Shown here: positions 33,080 through 41,434 of the stretch, piece after piece
Layout: each line of letters starts with the position of its first letter
How positions within the stretch are numbered: position 1 is the first letter of the stretch
NCBI GenBank assembly: GCA_964520325.1
Contig: CAZFOB010000006.1
Span: forward strand, 62,001 to 126,000
DNA from: CAZFOB01 sp964520325
GTDB lineage: Bacteria > Actinomycetota > JAICYB01
DNA length: 64,000 nt
Direction: 5' to 3'
Notes under the pieces: generated by a model
Databases searched by the model: none
What the model was told of the DNA's origin: nothing
What the model saw: only the letters and a program-made list of their open reading frames with translations
Made by a program: the position numbers and the translations under genes

Positions 33080-34069
33080 CTAACTTGCTTGCGTCAGCGA
33101 GATGAAGCGGACGAACTCGCGTGCGGCTTCGGCGTTCGCCGTTGCCGTCGTGACGCTCAGCGGTCCGAGCTCGTCGGCCGCTTCACGAAGGGCCGCTTCG
33201 AGACTCTCGAATCGCTTGCAGTTGGCCGCCGACACAGCGCGGCCGTCGTTGACCCGCAGCGCAGCAAGCGCGGCCGCGCGGTCGATGTACTCCTTCACTC
33301 CGTGCAGCAGGCGCTCGGAGTGGTCAGCAAACCTTGTGTCCTTGCCGGTGACCGTCATCGTGAGGTCCACCTCGGTGCGGTCGGAAAGCTCGACGTCACC
33401 CGCGTCGGAGCGGGACCATCCGTACTGGTAGGTGACCGGGTCTTCGCCCGAGCGTCGGAACGTGGCGACGACGTGGTCCGTGAACGTTCCGGCGATCGAG
33501 ACGTATGCGTACTCGTCGGACCCGAGATCGTCCGGGACGACGTCCGCCTCGATGGCGGTGCGGATCGCTTCGATGTCTGCCTCGAACGTCCCCATCTCGG
33601 CCCACGCCTTCGCGTTCTTGGCCGCGATGGTTCGCGTCGCGACGCCGGCGCCCATCAGCACGGGGGACGTCTCCTTGACCCGGACCTTCCGCAGGAAGTT
33701 CACCGTGCGTCCGTCGACCTCTCCGCGGTCGGAGACAACATCGTGGAGTGAATACGACCACTCTTGGAGCAAGCCCAACTCCTTGACGACGTCGAAGGTC
33801 TCGCGTCCGTTCGTCGTGTTCAGGAAAAATTGACCATCCATGATGGCTTCCGTCTCGGTAACGCGGATGGTGCCTTTGCCGACGGGGAGCGCGCCTTCCC
33901 AAGACTTGTGGCCATACGCCGAAATGACGACTCCGGCGCCGGCTTCGAATGCATCCGACAGCGTGTAGTCCCCGTCCGCGTCCACCGTGTTGAAGGTCGC
34001 GAACACCGCGGACACTTCACCCTTCGCGGCGTCCTTGATCGTGAGGCCGCTAAATAGCTTTGTCTTCAT
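33080..34069 (-). CDS. Prohead (U35-type) protease
   Basis: 329 residues. Catalytic elements are GHKSWEGALPVG (His), LLQEWSYSLHD (Ser), and VRVKETSPVLMGAG, as in HK97 gp4-like proteases. The C-terminal 130 residues carry extra helices, perhaps a scaffolding region, since no separate scaffold gene is seen. It cleaves the capsid delta domain during maturation. Its start overlaps the endonuclease VII gene by 20 bases. Confidence 0.88.
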   Translation of the reverse strand: MKTKLFSGLTIKDAAKGEVSAVFATFNTVDADGDYTLSDAFEAGAGVVISAYGHKSWEGALPVGKGTIRVTETEAIMDGQFFLNTTNGRETFDVVKELGLLQEWSYSLHDVVSDRGEVDGRTVNFLRKVRVKETSPVLMGAGVATRTIAAKNAKAWAEMGTFEADIEAIRTAIEADVVPDDLGSDEYAYVSIAGTFTDHVVATFRRSGEDPVTYQYGWSRSDAGDVELSDRTEVDLTMTVTGKDTRFADHSERLLHGVKEYIDRAAALAALRVNDGRAVSAANCKRFESLEAALREAADELGPLSVTTATANAEAAREFVRFISLTQAS

Positions 34070-34553
34070 TCAATGGGTCCTCTGTGTGTCGCCTTAGATA
34101 GGCGGCCGCGCGGTCAAGGAGTTCCGGGTTGTCTCGGAAATGTCCGAGCCCGGTATTGCAGTGTCCGCACAGCAGGTCGCGAAGGTTCCCGGTCGTGTGG
34201 TCATGATCGACCACTAGCCTTGAGAGCGTCGCCTCACTCTCGCTTCTCCCACAGATCGCGCAACAGTTCTTCTGCGCTCTTGCTCGGCGATCTCGTTCGA
34301 CGGTTGAAATGCCGAACTTTCGTTGGAGTTCAGCATTTCGCCGGGCCTGGCGGTACTTCTCAGCCTTGTCGGGGTTTCGCACTGACCACGCTCGGCGAGC
34401 AGCTCTTCGGCGTTCGGAATGCTTCCGGTAGTCCTCTCGGCTTAGCTCGGTGCAGCATTCGCGACAGTACGAGTGGAGATCGTCCTTGTTCTTCTTATCG
34501 CTCGGAAACGCCGCCTTGCGCTTCGTCGTTCCGCATCGTGCGCAACGTTTCAT
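34050..34553 (-). CDS. Recombination endonuclease VII-type (HNH) protein
   Basis: 167 residues from ATG 34553. An N-terminal Cys motif (MKRCARCGTTK, then YCRECC) precedes the endonuclease VII core: CCAICGR, RLVVDHDHTTGNLRDLLCGHCNTGLGHFRDNP. The DHDHxTG...R.LLC..CN signature is complete. T4 endonuclease VII resolves branched DNA before packaging; free-standing copies also act as homing endonucleases. This one is wedged between portal and protease genes, overlapping both. Confidence 0.88.
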   Translation of the reverse strand: MKRCARCGTTKRKAAFPSDKKNKDDLHSYCRECCTELSREDYRKHSERRRAARRAWSVRNPDKAEKYRQARRNAELQRKFGISTVERDRRARAQKNCCAICGRSESEATLSRLVVDHDHTTGNLRDLLCGHCNTGLGHFRDNPELLDRAAAYLRRHTEDPLNEDKAI

Positions 34554-35872
34554 CCCTTGAACTGCGGTTCGCCGAACTTGGGTTCGAGCGGGGGTTCCGG
34601 GGTGGGTGTGTTGACACCCGCTGGCTGCAGCTGGACGCTGTACAGCCCGGTGTGCGTGAGCCGCGACAGGTCGCCGGATTCGATGGCCTTGACGACAGAC
34701 TCGGGTGTGTATCCCGACCGGATGCCCGACTCGATCGCGAGCATGCGGTCTTTGAGAATCTCGATCTCTTCTTTGGCGTCCTCGCGGAGGAACGCGATGT
34801 CGCGCGCGTCGTACCACAGGTCCGCGCCCTTCGGCGGCGTCACGAGCGTCTGAAGCGACGCCGAAGCGGTGCGCCAGTGTGGCCGTGCGTAGTGGTCAGC
34901 GAACTTCCGTCGAGCCTGTCCGTAGTTCGAGTACGTCGACGCGTCGAGGCCTTCGGACAGCCCGACGACGATCGGCGGGACGGCGGACGCGGCCGCGATG
35001 CGCGTTTCGATCCCGCCTTGCACGCGCTTGAAATCCATCTGCCGCATGTCTGCCGAGACCGGCGTGACGTCGGCGCCGCCGCCGATGAAGAGTGTCTTGT
35101 ACGCGTTCCACGCGCCCTCGTGCTGTGCTTTGAACCTCTCGACGAATGCGTCGAAGTCGTCCGTGTTGACGCTCTTGTCGAGCTTCATGACCAGGTTCAG
35201 CGTTGCGCCGCGCTTGAAGAAGTTCAGCTTGTGCGCCGTCGCCGCTTGGTCCGACTGGATCTCACGGAGGACCGGTGTCAGCCACGACATCCCACGCCAC
35301 TGCGCTTCCGGGTCGGGGTAGGGCGAGTAGTGCGCCACCTGATTCGGAAGGAGCAGCACCGGTTCCTGCTTGTCCAGCACGCCCTTCGGTTCGTAGAGGT
35401 ACCCGACAGGCTTCGCGTCGAGCGCGTATGGGCTGCCGGACTTCGAGCCGGTGACGATCGTGACCCAATCCGGACGCATCCGCCGCAGCCGTTCGCCGGC
35501 GTCGTCTTCGATCTTCGTCCAGTACGAGTTCCCCGCGAGCGAGACGTCCTGCTCCATGTGTGCCAGTAGCTCACCTGTCGTCCCGCCCGGCCACGGCTTC
35601 TCGAGCAGCCTGAGCGAGGGATCGTCAAAGAGGTCCGTTGGCCGGCCGTTTGTGTAGCTCCGGTACTGGAAACGCGCTTCGGAGAACAGCAGCAGACGTG
35701 CGAGCACGCATGCCCACACAACACCGTCGCTCTTGTAGACCTGTCGGACGTAGTCGGTGAAGGAGTTCTCGATCCGCTCCTTCTCGCCGGCGCCGGCCGG
35801 GAACATGAGCTGATCCGTTGCCCAAAACGGCGGTTGCGACCACGCCTTGCGGCGCCGAAACGGCCAGGCCAC
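34550..35872 (-). CDS. Portal protein
   Basis: 440 residues from GTG 35872, overlapping the terminase stop. The opening VAWPFRRRKAW and the text DGVVWACVLARLLLFSEARFQYR, LAHMEQDVSLAGNSYW, HYSPYPDPEAQWRGMSWLTPVLREI, and ASAVPPIVVGLSEGLDASTYSNY are those of SPP1/HK97-like portals. It forms the dodecameric vertex for DNA entry. The longer open frame to 36253 overlaps terminase and is a shadow. Confidence 0.92.
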   Translation of the reverse strand: MAWPFRRRKAWSQPPFWATDQLMFPAGAGEKERIENSFTDYVRQVYKSDGVVWACVLARLLLFSEARFQYRSYTNGRPTDLFDDPSLRLLEKPWPGGTTGELLAHMEQDVSLAGNSYWTKIEDDAGERLRRMRPDWVTIVTGSKSGSPYALDAKPVGYLYEPKGVLDKQEPVLLLPNQVAHYSPYPDPEAQWRGMSWLTPVLREIQSDQAATAHKLNFFKRGATLNLVMKLDKSVNTDDFDAFVERFKAQHEGAWNAYKTLFIGGGADVTPVSADMRQMDFKRVQGGIETRIAAASAVPPIVVGLSEGLDASTYSNYGQARRKFADHYARPHWRTASASLQTLVTPPKGADLWYDARDIAFLREDAKEEIEILKDRMLAIESGIRSGYTPESVVKAIESGDLSRLTHTGLYSVQLQPAGVNTPTPEPPLEPKFGEPQFKG

Positions 35873-37539
35873 TACGCCCAGCTCACGAACGGGACCCGGC
35901 TTTCCTGGGTCTTCTCGGGCATCGTCATCGCAGCCTCCAGGGCAAGGACGCCGGCGATACCGGCGTCGATCTTCCTGCCGTCCTCGCCCTTGGTGAACAC
36001 GAAGGGCACTCGCCCGTCGGAGTCGTCCGCGGCTTTCACGTAGGCCTTCTTGCGCGCCATCGCCAGCGTGTGGTCCGTGAGCGTTGAGTTGTCGTCGTGC
36101 GAGAGCGCCTTTTCTTTCAGCGCCGTCGTGAAGCGGTCGCAGGCCGCGGACATCCGCTTCGGTTGGTTCGTGTCGAAGAACAGGACGATCGCGTCGGCGT
36201 CGGCGAGCCCGGCGTTCCATCGCTCGGCCCACCGCTCGATCTCGGTCTGCCACTTAGGCGGGTCACCGAAGAGCCGGCCGACGTCGTACCGACCGAACAC
36301 CGCTTCGACCGCGCGCTCGACCTCGAGACGCGGGATGCGCCAATCGGCCGGTGCGTGTTCGGGTCGCATCCAGATCGTCGGCTGGCCGTTCACCTCCGGA
36401 ACGAAGAGATGCCCTTCCTTGGTGCACGCCACCAAACAGGTCGCGTCGTCCGATATCGATCCGTCGAAGCCGAGCCCGATCCGCTCCTTGCCGGCGACGG
36501 TTCGGACTGCGGCGAGTTCGGCCCAGCGCGTCGGGTCAACGGCGGCGCCGGACGACGACGCGATGATGTTTCCGTAGAAGCGCATCGCCTGCTCGGGATC
36601 GCGTACGACGAGGTCGGCCGCTTCAGCCTCGATCGCGTTCAGGTCCACGTGGCCGCCGTGTCGGCGGTGCGTGTCCTTCGGGTAGACGATCGAGTGGATC
36701 TTCTGCCTCTCGCGCTTGTTCTTGTACGAGAGGCCCTTGGGGGGCTGCTTGAACTGGCGGTAGATGTCGGCCGCCCGGGATTCGTACTGCTGTTGTGCGA
36801 CCGACTTCTCCGACGGGTCCCACGCGTTGCTCGTGAGCGACGCTCGGCCCCCCATCCCCGACAAGCCGCGGTACTGCGTGTCGGCGACCTTCGTCATCTT
36901 GTTGCGCGGCGTCCAGATACCGACCTCGTCCTGAGGCGCGAACGTGATCCGTTGTCCGAGCCGGGACTGTGCCGACGACGTGACCGTGTCGATCCGTCCC
37001 CCGCCCGGGAGTCTGATGAACTCCTCACCCGTTCTCGGGACGAGGTCCACGAGCGGGCCGCCTTCGATCATCGGCCGGAGCGCGTCGTAGATGTTGTCGG
37101 TCTGCTCTTCGGAGAACGCCGTGATCTGGATGAGTGGCGTCGGCCACGGCATCCCCATCGGCTCGCCCTTGGCGTAGGCGTACTCGAAGCCGCACGCGCA
37201 GCCCCAGTCGCGGCACGCGTAGCCGTCGTTCTTCTCAGCCCAGCCGGCGAACAGCGCGGGACCGACGCCCTCCAGGCAGATATGCGCCGCGGTGTGTGGG
37301 CCCTTGCCGAGCTTCTGTGGTCCGATCAACAGGCCGCGGCGGTACACGAACGCCGGAGCAAGGATCGGGTTCTTCGGATCGAACTTCGCCGTTCCGCGAA
37401 CGAGGTAGAAGTTCGCTAGGTACTGGAGCTGGTAGTCGTAGAGCTCGAACGGTTCCCCTTTGCGGAAGCCGTCCGGGATGACACAGTGAGCTTCGACCCA
37501 CTCGCACGCGACGAGCATCGACCGGTGTTCACGTGTCAC
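35872..37539 (-). CDS. terL: Terminase large subunit
   Basis: 555 residues. The ATPase P-loop is degenerate-looking, LLIGPQKLGKGPHTAA, near residue 72, followed by EEQTDNIYDALRPMI. The nuclease domain begins LGFDGSISDDATCLVACT with the first metal Asp, and DAGIAGVLALEAAM closes the protein as in actinophage TerL. It cuts and pumps DNA into proheads. Confidence 0.93.
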   Translation of the reverse strand: MTREHRSMLVACEWVEAHCVIPDGFRKGEPFELYDYQLQYLANFYLVRGTAKFDPKNPILAPAFVYRRGLLIGPQKLGKGPHTAAHICLEGVGPALFAGWAEKNDGYACRDWGCACGFEYAYAKGEPMGMPWPTPLIQITAFSEEQTDNIYDALRPMIEGGPLVDLVPRTGEEFIRLPGGGRIDTVTSSAQSRLGQRITFAPQDEVGIWTPRNKMTKVADTQYRGLSGMGGRASLTSNAWDPSEKSVAQQQYESRAADIYRQFKQPPKGLSYKNKRERQKIHSIVYPKDTHRRHGGHVDLNAIEAEAADLVVRDPEQAMRFYGNIIASSSGAAVDPTRWAELAAVRTVAGKERIGLGFDGSISDDATCLVACTKEGHLFVPEVNGQPTIWMRPEHAPADWRIPRLEVERAVEAVFGRYDVGRLFGDPPKWQTEIERWAERWNAGLADADAIVLFFDTNQPKRMSAACDRFTTALKEKALSHDDNSTLTDHTLAMARKKAYVKAADDSDGRVPFVFTKGEDGRKIDAGIAGVLALEAAMTMPEKTQESRVPFVSWA

Positions 37540-37990
37540 CGTCCTTGACCACCTTCAGTCGCTCGCGCGCGGATCGACGGGACTTGGTCCTGCTCGGCAC
37601 CGGCGGCTTCACCGTCATGACGTCGACGATGCGCCAGCGGTTGGCTCGGAGCCCCGGAACGGTCAGCCCGAGGTCGTTCATCTTGCGCTGCACGACGTTG
37701 CGGTCGGCAGCCGTAGCCTTCGGGGCCTCGGCAACCGTGATCGCTCGGATGTACAAGGCGACCTCGAGTTCTTGGCCGTTGCGCTCCCACTCGACGGCCT
37801 GCGGGCGCTTCCATTCGCGCTCCCACATGTCGGCCTCGCCGAGCGTGATCTCAGGCAGCGGCCACTCCGGAGCGGGCGTTCCGCGGCCAGCGGCCGGCAG
37901 ATCAATCCATTCCTTCTGGTCTCGTTCGCGACGAAGGGCATTAGGGTCCGGAGCCGGACCAGAGCGAGTCCGAGCGCCTCCACTAACCAT
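37529..37990 (-). CDS. Terminase small subunit-like protein
   Basis: 153 residues. RRERDQKEWIDLPAAGRGTPAPEWPLPE, EREWKRPQAVEWERNGQELEVALYIR in pieces, and GLTVPGLRANRW fit the small terminase subunits that accompany this TerL type in actinophages. It overlaps terL by 11 bases. It would recognise the packaging site. Confidence 0.75.
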   Translation of the reverse strand: MVSGGARTRSGPAPDPNALRRERDQKEWIDLPAAGRGTPAPEWPLPEITLGEADMWEREWKRPQAVEWERNGQELEVALYIRAITVAEAPKATAADRNVVQRKMNDLGLTVPGLRANRWRIVDVMTVKPPVPSRTKSRRSARERLKVVKDGDT

Positions 37991-38167
37991 CGTGCGTCAA
38001 CTCCTCTAATGGTTTGAACCCGTCTGACTTGCGAGAGAGATGGGAACGGGTCCTGCTGCGCAGGCCACGTCCTTCGAGGCACCCCCTCCCCCCTACCCTC
38101 CGGTCTGTGTGTTGCGATGAGTTGAGTGTTGCGTGAGGTCGATGGTTTGGAACCTTCACGCGGTACA

Positions 38168-38524
38168 TCAGGGTTGGGTGTGTGGTGGGGTAGCGGGTGG
38201 GTGTGCTCTCCGCTCCTCGTTCCCCTTGCGGGAGTTGCATGATCGACAGAGGATGCGCAGCAGTGTCGGGTCTCTTGCGATGACGTGATCGGCAACGAGG
38301 TCTGTTGGTTGGACGAGGTGTGGTTCTCTTCTCCAGCCTGGGCAGAGGGGGCCGTGCTGGGCTATCCACGCTTCTCTCAGTGTCTTGCTGTCTTTGTCCC
38401 AGCTTCCTCGGTACTGGGGCTGGCTGGCCTTCTTCTTCCGGTTCTGCACTGTTGTGCATGCGGGGCAGTAGGCCGGTTGGTTGGTGGTGGGTGTACCGCA
38501 GGTGATGCAGGGGCGGGGAGTCAT
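38168..38524 (-). CDS. HNH endonuclease
   Basis: 118 residues. CITCGTPTTNQPAYCPAC is an N-terminal zinc ribbon. LVADHVIARDPTLLRILCRSCNSRKGNEE is the HNH core. HNH proteins beside terminase are part of the packaging machine in many HK97-like phages. A 177-base gap to the small terminase gene holds no further gene I can support. Confidence 0.87.
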   Translation of the reverse strand: MTPRPCITCGTPTTNQPAYCPACTTVQNRKKKASQPQYRGSWDKDSKTLREAWIAQHGPLCPGWRREPHLVQPTDLVADHVIARDPTLLRILCRSCNSRKGNEERRAHPPATPPHTQP

Positions 38525-38572
38525 GGGGGTGGGGGGGTCTCTTGGACGTGCCCCCCTTTGGTTTTTAGATCA

Positions 38573-38602
38573 AGCACGGGGGTCAGCAATGGCCCCCGTG
38601 CT
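38573..38602. terminator. Strong hairpin between tRNA-like gene and HNH gene
   Basis: AGCACGGGGG and CCCCCGTGCT form a perfect 10-bp stem with a 10-base loop. On the minus strand it lies downstream of the tRNA-like gene. No clear T run follows, so it may be a processing or attenuation structure rather than a classic terminator. Confidence 0.5.
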
Positions 38603-38631
38603 CGGGTGGGGTGGGGTGGGGTGGGGGTAGT

Positions 38632-38711
38632 ACCGGGAGCGGGGACTCGAACCCCGCACATCTCGGATCTCTGGGATGGTAGCCGATGCCCTGCCCTTGG
38701 GCGATCCCGGT
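38632..38711 (-). tRNA. Phage tRNA-like gene with enlarged anticodon loop
   Basis: An 80-base minus-strand unit with a perfect 7-bp acceptor stem (ACCGGGA/TCCCGGT), D arm (GCCC-7-GGGC) and a perfect T arm (CGGGG-TTCGAGT-CCCCG). The anticodon arm is abnormal: TCGG/CCGA closes a 16-base loop (CTACCATCCCAGAGAT) instead of 7, so the anticodon cannot be assigned. CCA is not encoded. It may be a degenerate or intron-like tRNA, or a tRNA mimic. Confidence 0.6.
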
Positions 38712-38770
38712 TGAGCCCTCGCGCGTGCACCAAGTGGACAGAGGTGGACAGCAAGGACGATTACGGTTCG

Positions 38771-38905
38771 TTAGTGCAACACGCCTAGGAACCACAGGAC
38801 GGCGATGACGAGGAGGAAGATGAGTGCTGCATCGCGGCGCCAGAGAACGGCGATGGCGATTGCGGCGATGAGTACGAGGACGAGGACTGATAGGTCGGGG
38901 ATCAT
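38771..38905 (-). CDS. Tiny two-helix membrane protein
   Basis: 44 residues from ATG 38905. LSVLVLVLIAAIAIAVLW and AALIFLLVIAVLWFLGVL are two hydrophobic helices joined by RRD. It overlaps the upstream stop by ATGA. It could be a small holin or membrane effector at the early/late boundary. Confidence 0.5.
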   Translation of the reverse strand: MIPDLSVLVLVLIAAIAIAVLWRRDAALIFLLVIAVLWFLGVLH

Positions 38906-39141
38906 GCGACAGCGGAGCGTAGTGAACCTGGAATCGTCGGCAGGGGTCGCTCGAGCCTCCCGGTTTCGGCGTTCTGGGCACACGTGACGCAGAACCTCAT
39001 CTCTTCCTCGTGACGACACTCGTGACGACCGTCGTCGATCGAGTCAAGGGGAGTTGCGGCTTGGGCTGGCCTGGGTCCTCGGTCGACGTAGGTTCCGTCG
39101 CTTGAGTAGACACGGCCTTGGATCGTGCCTTTGGCGAGCAA
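38902..39141 (-). CDS. Small hypothetical Cys/His protein
   Basis: 79 residues, TTG start at 39141 preceded by GGAGGGAA. A CxxH...CxxC set (HECRHEEEMRFCVTC) suggests a metal-binding ribbon. The N-terminal IQGRVYSSDGTYVDRGPR is unfamiliar. First gene after the hairpin-rich boundary region. Confidence 0.5.
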   Translation of the reverse strand: MLAKGTIQGRVYSSDGTYVDRGPRPAQAATPLDSIDDGRHECRHEEEMRFCVTCAQNAETGRLERPLPTIPGSLRSAVA

Positions 39142-39164
39142 GGCGGTTCCCTCCTGCGATAGCG

Positions 39165-39228
39165 GCGCGCGAGGAGGAGCGGTAGCTGAGGTTCAAGCCC
39201 GGGGGAGCTACCGCTCCCTTTCGCGCGC
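39165..39228. promoter_or_regulatory. Long two-tier hairpin in the early/late boundary
   Basis: An inner 12-bp perfect stem (GGAGCGGTAGCT / AGCTACCGCTCC, 18-base loop) is extended by an outer 8-bp stem (GCGCGCGA / TCGCGCGC) after a small internal loop. It lies 24 bases upstream of the TTG start at 39141 on the minus-strand transcript and leaves that gene's ribosome-binding site free. Confidence 0.6.
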
Positions 39229-39269
39229 GCGGTTCTTCCCTCGACTGGCGACGAGGGGTTCCTTGCTGG

Positions 39270-39312
39270 AACGGAAAGAGGCCCCCAACCCGGTTCGGGT
39301 GGAGAGCCTCTT
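39270..39312 (-). terminator. Terminator at the end of the early region
   Basis: On the minus strand AAGAGGC and GCCTCTT pair around an inner ACCCG/CGGGT hairpin, followed by TTCCGTT. It lies about 40 bases after the stop of the last early gene. Confidence 0.6.
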
Positions 39313-39355
39313 GTCCCTACGTTACTATCCTATACGCTTGTCCCCTGAATTACAA
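39310..39355 (-). promoter_or_regulatory. Candidate late promoter with flanking direct repeats
   Basis: Minus strand TTGTAA (39355-39350), 17-base spacer, TAGGAT (39332-39327). Two copies of GGGACAAG (39344-39337 and 39317-39310) flank the -10 box like operator half-sites. A terminator follows immediately downstream. Confidence 0.4.
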
Positions 39356-39739
39356 GCGTGTTATTTTGGCAGGTTCTCGGCGGCGCCACTTCGCTTTCTT
39401 GCACCGCTCCCCGCACACCTTTGGTTGGCGCTTTCCCTTAGCGGGAAGCATCGGATCCCCGCACTCCTCGCACGTGGCAACGTACGACTCTGGGGCGACG
39501 TCTCCTTCACCTTGGCGGGCCAACGGGTCTGTACCGCTGATCTGCGCGACTGTGCACTTGTGGCAGTGGCGCGACCGGGGTCGTCCGGGGGTGGACGTGA
39601 TCACGGGGCGGTCCGGGTCCGGACCTTGCAGCGTCGGGTCGAAGCGTTCTCGTGGTTCTCCGCACCGATCACACAGGCGGTCGTCGTTGACCGTTTCGGT
39701 CTGCGTGCCGATCGAGGTCTTGAATATTGGTTCGGTCAT
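39350..39739 (-). CDS. Hypothetical multi-zinc-finger phage protein
   Basis: 129 residues from ATG 39739, overlapping the upstream stop by ATGA. CxxC pairs occur at LCDRCGEP, HCHKCTV and TCEECGDP, with a further C-x3-C at VCGERCKKAKWRRRE. The last resembles small zinc ribbons seen in phage early proteins. Probably nucleic-acid binding. Confidence 0.55.
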   Translation of the reverse strand: MTEPIFKTSIGTQTETVNDDRLCDRCGEPRERFDPTLQGPDPDRPVITSTPGRPRSRHCHKCTVAQISGTDPLARQGEGDVAPESYVATCEECGDPMLPAKGKRQPKVCGERCKKAKWRRREPAKITRL

Positions 39740-40605
39740 CGGTTGCTCAGCAGTTCTTCCAGCTCGATCGCGTCGAAGACCCTCCGAGTCAGAATTTCGC
39801 ACCAGTAGCGATCCTCTTCGGTGACTGGTTCTTCGCCCATCTCGACGTTGAACTCAACAACGACGGCAACAGCACGACCGACCATCGCCTCGAAGGTTGT
39901 GTCAACGGATGCGCCGACCCCCAGCGGTATGTAACCCGGCTTAACGGTGCGCTCGATAGGCGTGAGGTCTGTGTCGTCTGTCTCGCCGTCGCAGAACATG
40001 TCGGTTCCTCCGGCCATCCACCGATGTGGAGCATGGGCGTACTCGGAAACTCCCGCGTACTCACCAGCAAGGCGGCTCTCGGCCAAGCGGCAGCGTTGGA
40101 TGGGGGCGCTCGACTCCACGCCCAGAGTGGCCCCCGTCTCCGGCTCGGTAAGGCGTCCCTCGTAAGGACTGGCTGGTTCTGTGTCCGCTGGCACCCAGCC
40201 GTTCTCGCAGCTCCGGCATTGCATGGTCCACCCCTTGCCGTCGCAGGCTGGGCACCGCTCAAGCCCAAATGGGTTAGGGCAATCCTCGTCCGGGTCGTGG
40301 ATCTCCCTGCATGTTTCGCAGAAGTGCTGGGGCCGACCTAAGACTGCATCGCCAACGGACGACATCGCGGCATCGAACGCTTCTCCGACACGGCGAGCCG
40401 CCTCAGGCGTGCCTCGTCTTCCACAGCGCGGGCAGTACCACCGACCCCGGTACTTCACGCGGCCCGTAGTCCCGCAGCGACACTGGTCCCTCGGGTTGCC
40501 GCTGTCCATGACCCGCAGTTCGCTCAGGATGGGCTTGATGTACCGCTTGTAGCGTTCCTCCCACGAGAGGTCGCCGCCGATGTAACCGCCCTCGCGAGCC
40601 TTCAT
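39736..40605 (-). CDS. Hypothetical zinc-ribbon protein
   Basis: 289 residues. Several Cys pairs: QCRCGTTG, YCPRCGRRG, FCETCREIHDPDEDC, and a DnaJ-like CPACDGKGW / CRSCENGW. The C-terminal 100 residues are acidic and beta-rich without motifs. No family recognised; an assembly or nucleic-acid role is possible. It overlaps both neighbours by 4 bases. Confidence 0.55.
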   Translation of the reverse strand: MKAREGGYIGGDLSWEERYKRYIKPILSELRVMDSGNPRDQCRCGTTGRVKYRGRWYCPRCGRRGTPEAARRVGEAFDAAMSSVGDAVLGRPQHFCETCREIHDPDEDCPNPFGLERCPACDGKGWTMQCRSCENGWVPADTEPASPYEGRLTEPETGATLGVESSAPIQRCRLAESRLAGEYAGVSEYAHAPHRWMAGGTDMFCDGETDDTDLTPIERTVKPGYIPLGVGASVDTTFEAMVGRAVAVVVEFNVEMGEEPVTEEDRYWCEILTRRVFDAIELEELLSNR

Positions 40606-41258
40606 CTCGCGTCCGATGTGTTCGAGTCAGCGAGTGCCAGCACCCACATGCAATCGGCCTCGTGGACGCCTTCGCTCTCCTTCCGAACGCCGCACCAATA
40701 GCAGACTTTGAACAGCGCACCCCAGCGCACCCGGTCTAGCACCCACGGGTCGTTCTCTGCGATCGCCACCCAGAACCGCTCGTAGCGGTCGGTCGCTACG
40801 GCGTTCTCCTGCGGCTTCTCAAGCCAACCGGAGAAGACCAGCCGGTCAACCGCTCGCGTAGCCTCGGCGTGGGTGAGCCCTACCTCCTTCACCTTCGAGA
40901 TGGCTTCGGCCAGCCAGCCGTCATCCAGACCGCGAGCTTCGTTCCAGTCAGCGGATGGACCGTCAGCGGACGGTGGACCGGAACGGTCGCGGGCTTGCCC
41001 GTAACGCTCCATCGAATCGAACGTCTCAAGGACGCGCTTCATCCCTGCAAGCCTGTTGATGACGGCTGCTGCGATATCGCGGGCCATCCCCCACGGCATA
41101 GCCGTCACACCGTGTTGCCTCGCTGCCTCCTGAACGTGTGGAACGGAGCCGGAGATGAGATGGTCACGGATGCGGGTCTGTTCGCCGACTGCATCGGCGT
41201 CCGTTCCTTGGCCCTGAGCCGGTGCAAGAACCCTTTCATTAGCCTCGTCGCTATTCAA
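40602..41258 (-). CDS. Hypothetical phage protein
   Basis: 218 residues from TTG 41258, which overlaps the upstream stop by TTGA; an in-frame start at 41333 would overlap that gene deeply and is less likely. HVQEAARQHGVTAMPWGMARDIAAAVINRL is helical, GLTHAEATRAVDRLVFSGWLEKP looks like a winged-helix segment, and VCYWCGVRKESEGVHEADCMW is a CxxC...H...C motif. Function unknown. Confidence 0.5.
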   Translation of the reverse strand: MNSDEANERVLAPAQGQGTDADAVGEQTRIRDHLISGSVPHVQEAARQHGVTAMPWGMARDIAAAVINRLAGMKRVLETFDSMERYGQARDRSGPPSADGPSADWNEARGLDDGWLAEAISKVKEVGLTHAEATRAVDRLVFSGWLEKPQENAVATDRYERFWVAIAENDPWVLDRVRWGALFKVCYWCGVRKESEGVHEADCMWVLALADSNTSDAR

Positions 41259-41434
41259 GGTTTCGCCCGTTTCCTTGTACTCAGCGCTCTCGCGTACCGC
41301 AGACCAGCAGCGCAGGTGAACCCTTTGCGGCATTCCGCGCAGGCTGTGACGTGCTCAACAAGACGTTGCCGCACAACGGAAACCGGTAACCCCTGATGGC
41401 ACGAGGCGCAGATCAGTTCGTACGTCTCGCTCAC
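41255..41434 (-). CDS. Small zinc-finger protein
   Basis: 59 residues, GTG start overlapping the upstream stop by GTGA. MSETYELICASCHQGLPVS and HVTACAECRKGFTC give a CxxC...H...CxxC metal site. It is short enough to be overlooked. Function unknown. Confidence 0.55.
   Translation of the reverse strand: MSETYELICASCHQGLPVSVVRQRLVEHVTACAECRKGFTCAAGLRYARALSTRKRAKP

Noticed and set aside
31559..33751. 730-residue plus-strand ORF
   Set aside because: Shadow of the capsid and protease genes, which have clear family signatures on the other strand.
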